From positions 17,388,402-17,452,401 of the forward strand of contig NC_036460.1 of assembly GCF_002775205.1 (NCBI RefSeq): 64,000 bases of DNA, given 5' to 3'. Positions 13,462-26,003 of this stretch are shown here, one piece after another. The stretch comes from Xiphophorus maculatus (Eukaryota > Chordata > Actinopteri > Cyprinodontiformes > Poeciliidae). Each line of letters starts with the position of its first letter. The first letter of the stretch is position 1. Position numbers and translations under genes: made by a program. The notes beneath the pieces were generated by a model. It made no database searches, was not told the DNA's origin, and saw nothing but the letters and a program-made list of their open reading frames with translations.

Positions 13462-15103
13462 GCAGCGCCTTGCAAAGGTTCAATGTATTTTACTGTGATT
13501 TCATGTGATAGGCTGACACAAGTAAGGAATAATTGTAAAATAGAAGAGAAAGGATAAATGATTTTTAAATTTCATTTTTAATTTTCAAATTAAAGGTTGC
13601 GTTTATTTTGTATTCAGCATTACAAAGTCAACCTCTTTAGTTCTATCATGCTCTATAGTTGCAAATGCAGTTTATTTACTCTTCGCACAACAGCTAATGT
13701 GCATTCAGAAGCCACAGAAAGCACATTAGAACGTCAGCTTTGCCTTTTCAAATGGATTTTGATCTGAACTTTGACAGGGCCATGCTAACCTATAAACTAT
13801 GATGCCCAAAGTGTCTTCCTTTTTAAAGGAAGTTGTTTCTTTGCTCCATCACCGCATGCTTGCTAAAAATGAGGAATTGCTGTGAAGTCACTGTTCCAAT
13901 AGAAGTGCCTGGATTAATTTAAGTAGATAACATTTGACCAATTAGCAGTAAAAACTGAATTAGACTCCCTTGTGTTGTATTTAGGGTCAGAAAGCTTTGC
14001 AACTCATTGAATCTAGTCTGTCTATATGATTAGATTGTGTTGGTGTGAATTATTTCTGTTCAATTAGAAATCATGTGTGTGTTTTTTGTAAAGTGACTTG
14101 AAATTGGGCTGAACCATGCTGCAGCCGGTGACACTGTTGTTACCTGATTTCACACCAAAAGGAAGAACCCACTCAGTAAATTCAGTAAATGCTTGTAAAG
14201 GATCAAATTGGACTTACCCTAACATTTATGTAGTTATTCTTACATGGTTTGTTTTTGTCCCTGAACCTCTAATGTTTTGATGCAGGAAGATAAGAAACAA
14301 TACACAAATCAGACATTGTATGGAAACTACTGTTTAGTTTCACACAGATCTTTTACTTTTCTACTTTGCAGAGACCATAGTTACAGCTCATACATGTGTT
14401 AAACACCAGGAGTCAGGCTTATGTTATATTCATTCATAAAACATAACTGTTAAAACATGATCATCTTTCAATTTCTTCTAGAAATTGGAGGAGACCCTGG
14501 TTATTTTTTGACTTCAGTTGATGCTGCATTTGGACTAAGGCTCGACTCAGATTCTGACACTTTCTACATTTTGTCTCCAAGGAAAACATCAAAAAACGTT
14601 TAAAGCAGGGTCAGGTTGCAGAGCAATTTCCCAAACTTTGAACATCGTTGAGCACAATCCAAGACAATATCTGAATATTGAAACAATATGACAAAACTGC
14701 AAACTTAAGAATGCATGGATATCTGTCTAAAGCTTACATGCAAGAAGAGAGTAAATCAGAGAAGTAGCCATCAGATCCATGGTTACTGTGGAGGATCTGT
14801 AGCATATATCAAAGGGCAGCTATAAAAAAGTGCTTATTGAATTTACTTAATTTACAAAATGTTTTTTTTGACTCAACAGTTTTGAAAATGGTTGTGTAAA
14901 GCTGGCAGAGACACACCCAAACCCTTTACAACTTTAATTGTGGCAAAACATTGCTTTACAAAGTATTAATTCAGGAAGTCTGAATACAAATGTACACCAC
15001 ACTTTTCAGAAGCCCTATTTTTCTGTTGTTTGAGGTTATAGCATGACAAAATGTGACAAAGGTCAAGTGACACAAGTACTTTTTCAAGGCAGAGTGTGTC
15101 AAC
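13462..15103 (+). mobile_element. Degenerate full-length Tc1-like transposon
   Basis: The left end has GCGCCTTGCAAAGG and GATTTCATGTGATAGGCTGA. The right end (about 14880-15103) has the mirrored family phrases, closing with TACTTTTTCAAGGCAGAGTG. Between them, 14600-14830 on + still resembles the N-terminal DNA-binding part of a Tc1 transposase (a broken LQSNFPNFEH-type frame) with stops throughout. About 1.6 kb is normal for a complete Tc1 element. It sits between the rasa2 and TMEM255 3' ends. Confidence 0.55.
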
Positions 15104-15367
15104 AACAGAATGTCAAAATACCAAGAAAAATCTTGTTATATTAAAAATAATTTCTGTACTTTTGCTAAGACGGCATTTTCTTTAATTGCATCTAGTATGA
15201 AATATACACATTATCACCCATTATCACCTCCAATAGTTAATATTTATGAACCTGTACATCATTACAACTCCATGTACTAGATTTCATAAAGCTCAGTTCT
15301 TGAATAAAATCTGCAGATGCCTCTTTTCCTCCATCCTCTGGATGTGTTTTCGGTGTGATGCTACGGC

Positions 15368-18300
15368 TCATGCAGAGGGGCCGTGGACTCTTTGAGACAG
15401 CAGGGTGGTCAGCGGGTTGAAGGGAGGCGGGTTGGACTCTGAGAGCACTGTTGGAACAAAACTCTGGGTAGAAGCAGTCTGTTCTCCAGGTGGGAAAAAC
15501 TCTGACATCCTCTGGATGGACAGGACAAAGAGGAAATTAAAAGCATGTTCTTGTTTTCAATTTCCTGAAAACCTTTACAACAATTCCATGAGTCATTATT
15601 ATGAGCTTTTAAAAGGCAAGGATAAAACTAAAGCAATCTTGTCATTATATGAATAGAAATAGATGATTTACAGGTTTCAGTTTGACTTTTTTTATTCGAT
15701 TTTTTATTAATTTACAATTTTGGCCTGAAAACAACTTAAACAAAAGGCTACCTTACAATGACTTCACACGTTTCCACCCAAGTCCCCATATTTGTAAAAC
15801 ACTGCTGTTTCCAAACAAGAATGCAACAGTAGTGACATAAATTATGACAGTTTTACTGTTCTGTTAAATGTACGGCTGTTCTGGTCATAAAACGGAGATT
15901 TATTGAACAGGACGGGGTGAAAGGCCAAAACTAGCTAGCAGAAATAATGTGAGAGGTCATGTGTGTCATTTTATCATTTTGGTTAAAAAATCTTTTTACA
16001 GTATTTCTCTCAGTCTGAAATAACTAGGTTTGTCAATTTTAACAAATAGTCGTAGAGACATGTAAACTTTTGCATCTAATTTTTCTTCTTCTTTTTTAAA
16101 TCATCAAATTAGTTTGCTGCACAGTCATTCCACGATGTAAAAACGCATCATCAGAAACCCAAAAGTAATTCAACAGTCAGGCTGTTGATAAATGCATGTA
16201 AACTTCTGGCTGCAGCACAAAATATATTGTCAGACTTCCAAAATCACAATTAAATAGTTTTTTGCTCAACACTGTGAACTCAAACAGTACAACAGAAATC
16301 TTTACATGTGGGACCAATTGTGCATTTTGTAGTTATTTAGGTTTTTTTTTATTACTTTTGAGGGTTTGTTGGTTTTAAATGACATTCTTGTGGAGTTTAA
16401 TGTCTCAAGTTATGTTATGTTTGCGATTCCTCCTCTGCAGTCGTGTTTCCTTGTGGTTATTTTATGTGTTTATATATTGCAGTGCATATTTGTTGGTCAT
16501 TTATATCTTTTTGAAATAATTTTGCATTACTTTTTAATTTTCTTGAACCTTTTTCTTGTCTTTCATCTCAGTTTTATTTTCTTGTCTTTTGCTATTTTAT
16601 TTTCTATCTGTTCCCTATCCCTGAGCTTAAGTCGATTGTTGAATTTGTTATTTTCTTTAATGACAGTCCATCAAGAGCTCTAGGTTAAGCTACACAGGTA
16701 TTTGTTTAGTACTACTAAAGATAAGCAACATTTTTCTCCAGAGACTTTAAACTTCACCTGAAATCTCTCAGTGTTGTGGCCTCTTTTAAAACCGTTTGGC
16801 TCCATCGGTTTTTAATCTATGGATGAGCGAGAACTGATGGTGTGAAGAAAGAGATTAAAATAGTATGCATCTTGGACAAATGATCCAGTCTCTGTTGAGC
16901 GGCAACTGACATCGTTAAGAATCTGCGTACTTCACTGAGCTCTGTTTCAAATGATACTACAAGAAAAACAAGATTTGCATTTGGGACTGCAGATCTTGTC
17001 GTTGATTTACTGTGCAAAATGTGTTTCTTTTTGGAGTGTGAAACTGAAAACAGAGACGAGGCTTTTTCATTTGATTTCTAGCGAAAGCTCTGTGAGGTGC
17101 ATGTCAGGCCATGTTCACAACAGAACCAGCTGTTTCTCCCTCTTAAAGCATCTCATCTGTCTGTATACCATTAAAATACCTAAAGCATAAAGTAATAGCA
17201 TCGAGCATAATAAATGTTTCGAAACACATACTGTGACCAGATACTTTACTATCAGCATAAAAACTCTCTCATGCAGGCCGAAGCGATCCACCGACTCTGA
17301 GCATTTCTATGGAAGACTCCAGAAACAAAAACATTAACACTACAGTTTATTGAAAAAAAAATCTCTTGTTACTTTTTCTAGTGTTTTAGTTTATTATCAT
17401 ACCTGCTGAGCTGGCAGTATTAAATAATGACATCCCTCGAGATAAAATATGCTTTTACACTGAAAATTTTAGAAATATTTAAACCTTTAGGGAAAATTGC
17501 TAGCAGCACAGTTATCGCCACTCCTGTTTATACTTTGTATAGTCTGTTTTTTGCCAAGAGGACAGTACTCAGTGTTCCTCTATAATATTTTACAAGATTG
17601 GCGCACACAGAGAGAGGGATCTGGTATTATTTTCCCTAGATGGAGTGATCTTTGATCTTTCCTCTAGACCTGTGGTCTCCAAAGTGGACGCACTTTAAAC
17701 ACTTTAAACACCCCTGTTCTCCGTCCCCCCAGAGTCCTGGTTCTCTCTTTGTCTAGACAACCATCACTTTGTTGATTTAAGCATTTGTTTTGGATCCTTA
17801 TTCTGCTGAAAGTTAATTAAGAATGTATTATTATTATTATTATATTTTTAGTCTACTTTACTAACCATGTTTTTCAGGATCTTTGGTGGAGGTTCAAAGT
17901 TTTTTTTTTTTGTTTTGTTTTTTTTTACCCCTCCAGGGGGTCTTTTGTGGGCTCTAGTGTCCCTTATATGATAGTAGGCTGACAGGAAACGGGGAAGACA
18001 TGCGGCAAATGTCATCGGGTCCGGGAGTCGAACCCGCGACGGCCGCGTCGAGGACTCAAGGCCTCCAAATATGGGTCGCGCTAACCGCTACGCCACCATG
18101 GCACGCCCAGGTTCAAAGTTTTTACCATGAATGTTTTTATGTGGAAACAAACATACATCAAGAAAAGATTGAGACGAATCTGACAAGTGAGAAAAACAGT
18201 GTATCTGGTGCTGACTGAATACTGACAGGAAGAAGCTGCTGAGTGTGCGTGTTGCCGTCCGTCAGCAGAGGAGCTGTAGGGGAAGATGCTGTGCTGTTAA

Positions 18301-21300
18301 TGGCAGCAGTCGCCAGGTTGGTGCTCCTCTGCAAAAGAAAAGGAAATTATACGAGCCAAAGTATAATTTTTTTTTTTTTTTTTTAAAGCTTGAAAAACAC
18401 AGATTCAAGCTCACTAAAAAATGTCCCATCTCTTAGTATGAACCAACTACAGGATGAACATCAGCACATGATAAGTAGCTGTTCAAAGATATACCACATA
18501 TTTATAGAGACTCAACTAGTGGGAGAGGAGAGTCGTCTTTTGCCGTCTCCCACACATTGAAATGAATGAAATGAATGAAAAGGATGAACCATGAAACGTG
18601 AGAATCACACTGGTCTCCATGGGACACAAAAGAAACATGTGTTTACAATCCAACAGTGAAAACACAGAGCAGCGCAAAGACAAGTGAGGAGGTGAAGACT
18701 CAGAGAAGTCACCTCATTAATTGCTGCTGATGACTTAATGAACTGAAGCGAGAATCATTTTGTGGAAGAACAACAAGCCGTGAAGGATGACACAGGCTGT
18801 GTGGTCCTGCTGAAGATATCACGCACAGAGCATTCCTTCCACGGTTTTAAGGTTTCTTTGTTGCTTTACTTAGACAGGGTAAAATATTCAGGGCGTTTTT
18901 CAGGCTGCATCCTTCAGTGAGAACTGAGCTCAGACGACTCCACCATGAAACGGGTGGAGAAAGAAAGTCTGGCATTTTAGTTTCAAAAAACTCTATATGG
19001 TCTTCAAAACCGATGTTGTAACATTTGAAACTATGAATGGACAAAGGGAAATTTGAATTTTAATATACTGAGCAAATATATTTCAATTTGACCATGGACA
19101 AAAATAAGATGCTGTGAAATTTAGTAAATAATGCAAGCTGGTAAAACAGTTTCTATTTAAGGAAAACCAGCTGATCACCTCAAGCCGTTGACTTGCAGCA
19201 ATTACTGCACATAATATCTAGATGTCGGAATAGTCCACCTATCTGCTCAGAGTTTGTGTGGCGAACTAAAGATTAGGGTAATGGTAAAGGGCCATCCAGC
19301 CTTAAAGAGGTGGAGCTCAACATCTTAGATAAATAGTAAAAACACCAGTAGAAACGTTGAGTTAATGAGGAAGATCTAACGCCAAAATATATACATTTTT
19401 AAGAAATTAAGTTTTATTCATCATCAGTAATTAATATTTCTTCATATATATTTAGTGTTGAGTTTAAAAAATCACACTGGATGTATTATGTCCCACTTCA
19501 TTGCCTTTGTCTTTGTGTATTGTGTTAAAAAAAAGAAAGAAAGTCCTTCCTTAACTCCTCTGGCCCAGATTGGACCCTTCAGTCACAATCAGAAATATGA
19601 GGATGGATGACGGTGCCATGGATTATCATACCAAGTACTTGATGTTTCCCAGCACGGCAGCGGTCAGTATCCCTGTGAAAAAGGCCACCAGGTTCACGCC
19701 GGTGAGGGTCCAGATTAAAATGTACAGGGTGAAAACTTCCTCACAGCTTTGCACTCCAACAAACTCAAAGTAGTTGTTCATATAGTCTCCACTGGAAAAC
19801 AAAGAAGGGGTTCTGCTTTATCAGTCATGTTATAAAATCCCAGAGTCTCAGTTCTGCATAAGTGAACAAAATCCATAAAACAAAAAGTGTCTGATGTGAT
19901 ATTGAAGCTGAAAAGACTCAGAAGAAATAGTGATTCTCTCACTTGGCGCAGTTGTAAAGGTCACAGCAGTAACAGGTCCCGCTTCGTACCGTCATGGTAC
20001 AGGACTCCCTCAGATTCCGACATGGCACCTGATATTAACTTTAATTTGGTTTAGATTCTCGTGACTTAACCAGGTGAGAATAATATTTCTCTTCCTCATC
20101 ATCACTCACCGTGGTGTAGAAGTTCTCATAGATGTAGCTGCTGCTGCCGCTGCTGTAATACTGACACCTCCCTGCTTTCAGGGGACGCACGTCCTGACAA
20201 AAACATGTCAACAAATCATTGACTAATAAACATGAAAAACAATATGTAATAATATTATTTCTACACAAAAGAATTAATAAAAATCCAGACTGAGTATTGC
20301 AATAGAGTGCTTCTAAATCTCTAGGTACGATGCCAAATTGTTGGGTCTCCAACTACTGCTTCTATAAAGCATTAAAGCATTTCCCCTTTCTTTCTCGTCG
20401 TCACTGGATGAGTAGATATATAAATCTTGACAAAACAGTATTTATCATATTAGATGCAAAGCAAAACATCTGATGTCTGGAGTTTTTGATAAAACACAAA
20501 CCAAACTTTTCTTGTCATCTTAAGCTGTCACAACAGGGTCCTGATGTGACTGTAGTTAAAACAGCGCCGTGGTTTGTCTGTTTCGGCTGCATTATTTCAT
20601 CATTAAACACAACCATCTGAAGTTAATGTGTTCGCAGAAGAGGGAGTGTAACTCACCATGTTTAAGAGGATACCGACTCCATCAATCATCAGGCACAGAA
20701 AAGAGGTGATGATCCCGAAGCTGAGGAATACAATGGCAGCCGTCAGCTAGGGAGGAAAAATCAGAAAAGAATAGATAGAAGATGTTCATTATTAAGCCAA
20801 AATTCAGCTTCCAATGTCTACTCTGGCTGTGGTTTAGATTTAGTGATTTTAGTCATTTTGATAGATGTGTATTTTGCTTTTTATTTTTTTTCCAACGCTT
20901 TCAGTTTCCCATGTCTCTCATTGTCAGATTGTTGGTGGGCTCTCTTCCAAGCCTTTTGTTTTACCAGTCTTTTAAAAAACAAAACTTTTCAGCTTGAACA
21001 GTTTTTGAATACTTTCAGTATTTTTCTTTGTGCATTACTTTTTACCTTTTTAATTTCTGTCTTTGAAACTAAAGACAGAAATGCAAGGAAACTTACAGTG
21101 CATTGAAAAAGTATTTATACTTTATCAGCCATTCAACCTTTTTGCTTTGTCTTCTGCATGGCTTCAGTTAAACAGCAAATATGACCTGTTGAGGCTTTTT
21201 TTGAACAATGACTTTCTTCTTCCAGCTAGAGACCAGATTGACCAATAATTGTCCTGTCAACAGATTCACCCTCTGTGAATCAGAGCGGTTGCATATATCC

Positions 21301-24300
21301 TGAAATTAAATTACATACATCCGTGCTTTACTCTGTAATTCGGTGAGTACTGAAGGCCGTTGATGCTGCTGGATTCTATCTAGGAGTTATAGAATACAGA
21401 TGGCTGAAAAGACATACCTTACACAATTTTATTTGTGAAATTTTTCTTTTCCTTCACAGTTGGGTTTATCTATAAAACATAATGTCCCCCTGTGTAAAAA
21501 AACAAGGTTAAACAATTCAAGGCGAATAAGCACTTTTTTAAACATTATTCACTGGATACCAGCTTGGATTTGGAAAATTCAATACATTTATTACATTTGT
21601 GAGAATATTTGAATTCTTTAGTCCTTCTCATTTAAAATAAAGAACAGCATGTGTTCCCGGCCAGTACATTTCTTCAGTCTGAGTGCCTTTTTCTTGGTTT
21701 TCTTGGTTCTTTTATTGAAAATAGCTGGAGCCGCATCCTGGTGAACATGCTGTGAATAAAGTTATGGTATTTTTACCATGAAAAATCATCTTGCTCTTAA
21801 TCTAGTCTTGTTCATTGACATATTTTCAAACAACAATCGTCAACAGATAAAGCAAAATCCAAACATGCTAATCTAAACTCTACACACAGCAGCAACACAG
21901 ATGTCCATAAGTGCAAGGAAGTATGCAGAAAGTAAATGGCATGCAATAAAAAAAAGAAAGCCATGCCGATGCAAATCTGTAGGCAAGATTCCCTAAAAAT
22001 GTGTAGAAGTGGAAAAGCTTGATTTAAAAAAAAAAAAACAGATCAATCAAACTTTACAAATGAGTTTATGAACACAGATTAGAAGACGTGCCAGGAATTG
22101 ATGTTTTTACACTTTTGTGTTTAGCAAGTCTGTAATGCTGCACTTCTAAAACCATTAATCACATTTTCATTGGCTAAGCTCATTACATGAATCAAAACAG
22201 CCTTTAAATAAAAAACAGATTTTCACTCATCCTGCCTCATCTCCTCGTCAGCCACATGTTTCAGCCAGTTCTGCAGTCCCCTCTGCACTAGAGGATCTTG
22301 GAAATGTTAGAGAGCTTAAAGTTATTTATGCTCACTAAAATAAGTTATAATAATATTATTTAAATTTAAATTTGACTACACTTCAGGTCTTCTTCTACTT
22401 ATAATTCTTCCCTCATCTTCAACCTAATAGAGATTTTTTTTATTTTGTGCTCTTTATCCCTGTATTTATTATTGTGCTTTAACATCAACCCACCAATGCA
22501 ACTAGAAATTAAAATACACCAACAATAATCTCATGTACTTATCTCAGAGGTTCCTTCAGATTCACTGTGATACAGACTGCTACAGGAGGTCCTCTCTGCT
22601 CACAGTCATCAACCTCTACAAAAACTCTTTGGAGAAAATCGTGACACTTGATTTCCCTTTGAGATTAATAAAGTATTTTACAATTGAACTGAAAACTGCC
22701 TACAGTTTATGATAACATTTTTGAAAGGCTCCAATTTTCATACTTTCAAAACAAATATTCATACTTTTCATACTTTCAAAACAAATATTCATACTTTTCA
22801 TACTTTCAAAACTGATTAATGTCTACAAAAGACAGCAAGGGTGTAAGGGTGTAAGAAAATGGATGGATGGATGGATGGATGGATGGATGGATGGATGGAT
22901 GGATGGATGGATGGATGGATGGATGGATGGATGGATGGATGGGTTGTGCTGAGTTTGTTCATAATGTGTTTAACCAACATATTTTTCACAACCAAACTTT
23001 GCAATGTTGCAATATTAAATAACCACCAGTTGTTCATAGGAACAAATAAAGCAAATTGTGAGCGTACCTTGAACAGCACAGTTCATGCTTTCTTCATCAT
23101 AACTAAGGGGTTATTCTTTAATAACAAAGCATTATTTAGACTCCCAGGCAGACCTAATAATTAGTGTGCAGCAGTAGACACTCTCTTGTATATAGTGTAA
23201 AAGTAGCTTGGAAAAGCTCAGGTTTCACCTCTTTCATCAGTCTGGGTTGTTTAGGCATCATTACAGTTCATTTGTTAGCCATGATGAGCAAAATGAAACT
23301 CGGCATTCTGTAGAAACATAAAACCTTGATTGTGTAACCTTTGAAACTGAAAACATTAAATGAAGTCAAATATGGGAGCCAGGAACTCTGATTTGTTTTC
23401 CTAAAACCAACACCCTGATGTTGTCATTTCAGCGAAAGGCAGCTGGTTTATTAGACCTAACATCTATTTGTCTGCTGAGATTCTGCGTGGGATTTGTTTC
23501 GTCAAGGTTGTTCTTACTGGAAGAACCTCTTAAGTCTTGAGTCTTTTTTACGACTAACAGGTTTTCTTTAAGGACTGCCTCGAGCACTAATTTCCAAATG
23601 AAGAACTACCAACCACCAAAAAGATGAAGAAACCTTCCAATATCAGTGTGAAATCTAATACAAAATGTCTGAAAAGAGATAAAACAATAACAGTAATACG
23701 CCAGAGAAGGCGGAGTTTGTTGAGTAAAACATGATGAGAAATCATGGCAGTGGGAAGTGAACATCTTAGGTATTGTGTTGAATTTTACAGTACCAATTGC
23801 TTGCCGTTCTCTTCTAGGAGGAGTCCTAAAAATCCCAGGAAATAACCAAGAGTCAGCTGCAAGGACAGAAGATTCATGTTAATCAAAACAAATATTGAAA
23901 AATATTTCTTTTTCAATATTGGCTCCTTTCCAAGAAAAAAAAACTCAACAAAAGCTTTAAAGCTGCCTGTGTGGTGCAGTTCTGACATTACATGAAAAAT
24001 GTATGACATCCTGATGAAGGTAAACAAAACTCGATGCAGTTGTAGTACAAGATGCAGTAGATACAGATGTTTGAGGAATATCAGAATGCACTGAATACAA
24101 ACAGCAGCAGTAGAATGTTAATTGCATTTCATAACCATTTTACATTAAAACTGTGTCTGAGCTAAACACCTGCAGAGACCAGAAGACAAAACTTTAAGCT
24201 GTTGTGACAGATTGCAAGGACGCAACTTTTTAAAACTACCTACAAAAACTCCTGAGATGTAGCCAGTCACATTCAGGCTCTCTGTGCGCGTCGTTGTGTA

Positions 24301-26003
24301 GGCTCCCAGCACCACCAGCAGCAGAGACAGACTGAGCATGCTCAGTACCAGCCACAGGGCTCTCCGGACCCTCAGCACCACCTCTGTCAAACGCAGAAGA
24401 AACAACAAACTTTGATCATACTACCAGGATGAATAACACATGACTCTACATAAACCAAGCTGCACTCTGAGGAGCTTTTAAAACTCATGTTCTTTTCAGG
24501 TATACAAACTAATTTGAAAATGATACACTTGTTCAGTCATTATCTACATAATTGTCCAAAGTTACTTGTAGGTGAACTATGTGAAATTTTTCCACCATCT
24601 GTGCAAACACTTGGCAGCCTTCTCTCCTTCCATGTTCTCCTTCACATCTGGACGCATCTCAGCAGATTTACGTCAGGGATTGTTTGATTACACCAGAAAT
24701 AGTTGAAACCCAAATTTTAAGATGATTACGTTCAGTCTTACAGCTTTTGGAAGGAATTGTTTCTCGAATGCTCCTTTCCTATTTTTACTCCACGAGAAAA
24801 TGAGTACTTGAAATAATTTTCATTTTTACACATTCTGCTTTTTATTAATAAACTTAGATATACAGTACAGACCAAAAGTTTGGACACACCTTTTAATTCA
24901 ATGAGTTTCCTTTATTTTCATGACTATTGACATTGTAGATTCACACTGAAGGCATCAAAACTATGAATAACACATGTAGAAATATGCACTAAACAAAAAA
25001 GTGTAAAACAACTGAAAATACCCTTTATATTCTAGTTTCTTCAAAGTAGCAACCTTTTGCTGTGATTACTGCTTTGCACACACTCTGCATTTTCTTGATG
25101 AGCTTCAAGACGTCGTCACCTGAAATGGTTTTCACTTCATAGGTCAACCTGCCCTGTCAGGTTAATAAGTGGGATTTCTTGCCTTATCATGTCATGCAAA
25201 TAAAGAAAAGCCATTGAATTAGAAGATGTGTCCAAACTTTTGGTCTGTACTGTATATTCTTCCAAACATAATCAAAGACCGAAATCTCGTACACCTGTGA
25301 ACATTTAAAACTACTACTAATTTTTACTTAATGACCACAGTTTTGTAGGCAGGAAGATTTGTGATGAAAGGGCTTAATCATTTGTGTAAATACATTAAGC
25401 GACCTGCATAATGCGAGTCAGGGAGTATCTTAAATACTTTTTGGGATAAAACAAATTGCAGAACAAAAATTTAATTAATTAAAATGAGCAATCATATCAA
25501 CTCTCATGTTAAACTTCTGACAGAAATAACTTTAAAGTTTATCCAACAAGCTAATAAACATGCATTAACTTTGTCACAATGTTTTTATTGTGTTTAAATT
25601 GTCTCCCTATGAAAAAGTTAAATTAGTTTATAGAGAACCATTTTATGAATTAGAATTAAATGATCAACCAACTTTGACTACAATGTAATACAGTTGTAAC
25701 TGCATTGGATTCAACTTCAAATGAATTAAATTTGTTTACAAAGTACTTTATATGACATGTAATTAGGTGTTAAATAAATCAAGCACATAATAGCAAAATA
25801 CAACACATACAAGGGTGGTAATCTTTTATCAAATACCTTTCAGACTAGATAGTTTGGGTAACATCTACTAGAGTTTCGTCATCTGTTACTGACAATTAAG
25901 AATCCAGAGTGTTAAACAACTATTAAGGTTGTAAAGTTAATGTTTGAATTACAAAACAATTTATCTACTCCACTTCTGTTAAATTACCTGTCGGTTTGTT
26001 CAT
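15368..26003 (-). CDS. TMEM255-family tetraspan membrane protein (TMEM255B-like)
   Basis: Eight coding exons on -, in order: 25988-26003, 24244-24383, 23794-23856, 20657-20746, 20110-20193, 19943-20028, 19638-19791, 15368-15511. They total 777 nt (258 aa), with consistent phases and GT-AG junctions. Four hydrophobic segments lie near residues 15-36, 46-68, 74-97 and 180-208. After TM1 comes [11 protein letters not shown] with an N-glycosylation sequon. The third-to-fourth loop is Cys-rich ([14 protein letters not shown], then [16 protein letters not shown]), closely resembling TMEM255B. The molecular function of this family is not established. The terminal exon encodes a short proline-rich tail with FFPPGE and NPPPFNPL; human TMEM255B is longer (about 326 aa) and ends PPPYAP. 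Exon 1 holds only 16 coding bases (MNKPT plus one base). An in-frame upstream ATG at 26048 would add 15 residues. It runs tail to tail with rasa2 and head to head with rnf7. The terminal exon is the least certain part. Confidence 0.88.
17890..18123 (-). mobile_element. tRNA-derived SINE with target-site duplication (copy A)
   Basis: The body is about 17905-18108 and reads on -. It has a tRNA-like head with a box B (GGTTCGA-type; on + the motif is seen as GTCGAACCC), a CCTGTCAGCCTAC core and a CCCCTGGAGGGG tail ending in an A-rich tract. A 15-bp direct repeat starting AGGTTCAAAG flanks it at 17890-17904 and 18109-18123. It lies inside the last TMEM255 intron. Confidence 0.85.
20765..21310. repeat. 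AT-rich intron with a Tc1-like relic
   Basis: The stretch after about 21095 contains GTGCATTGAAAAAGTATTTA and a following segment that resembles an end of the Tc1-type family seen elsewhere in the window. It is too degraded to define edges. Confidence 0.3.
22535..22690 (+). repeat. LINE 3'-end relic
   Basis: A broken C-terminal coding stretch (about 22540-22640) is followed by GATTTCCCTTTGAGATTAAT and AAAGTATTT. This is the phrase that closes many fish LINEs just before their short-repeat tail. It lies in a TMEM255 intron. The frame is interrupted. Confidence 0.5.
22735..22812. repeat. 30-bp tandem repeat, about 2.5 copies
   Basis: The unit beginning CATACTTTCAAAACAAATAT repeats with a 30-bp period at 22739, 22769 and 22799; the last copy is partial. 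The copies visible are identical, so the duplication is recent. Confidence 0.9.
22859..22942. repeat. (GGAT)n microsatellite
   Basis: About 21 uninterrupted GGAT units. The bases just before it, GTAAGAAAATGGATGG, resemble the end of the LINE at 36.1-36.8 kb, where the same tetranucleotide forms the tail. It may be the tail of an extremely 5'-truncated insertion. The Met-Asp-Gly-Trp and Ile-His-Pro-Ser frames across it are repeat artefacts. Confidence 0.95.
24861..25254 (-). mobile_element. Non-autonomous Tc1-like element, copy 1 (TMEM255 intron 1)
   Basis: The ends TACAGTACAGACCAAAAGTT and its reverse complement bound 394 bp, with TA at both edges. On - the interior keeps a fragment of a Tc1 transposase C-terminus ([14 protein letters not shown]) followed by the 3' end. 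Most of the transposase has been deleted. It is the inverted partner of 27048-27440. Confidence 0.9.

Noticed and set aside
18000..18110. A tRNA gene
   Set aside because: Box A- and B-like motifs are present, but the sequence continues into a SINE core and A-rich tail with target-site duplications. It is a tRNA-derived SINE, as is the copy at 32.0 kb.
22816..23164. Open frames rich in Met-Asp-Gly-Trp or Ile-His-Pro-Ser
   Set aside because: They are translations of the GGAT microsatellite on either strand, not proteins. The same applies to 36513-37013.
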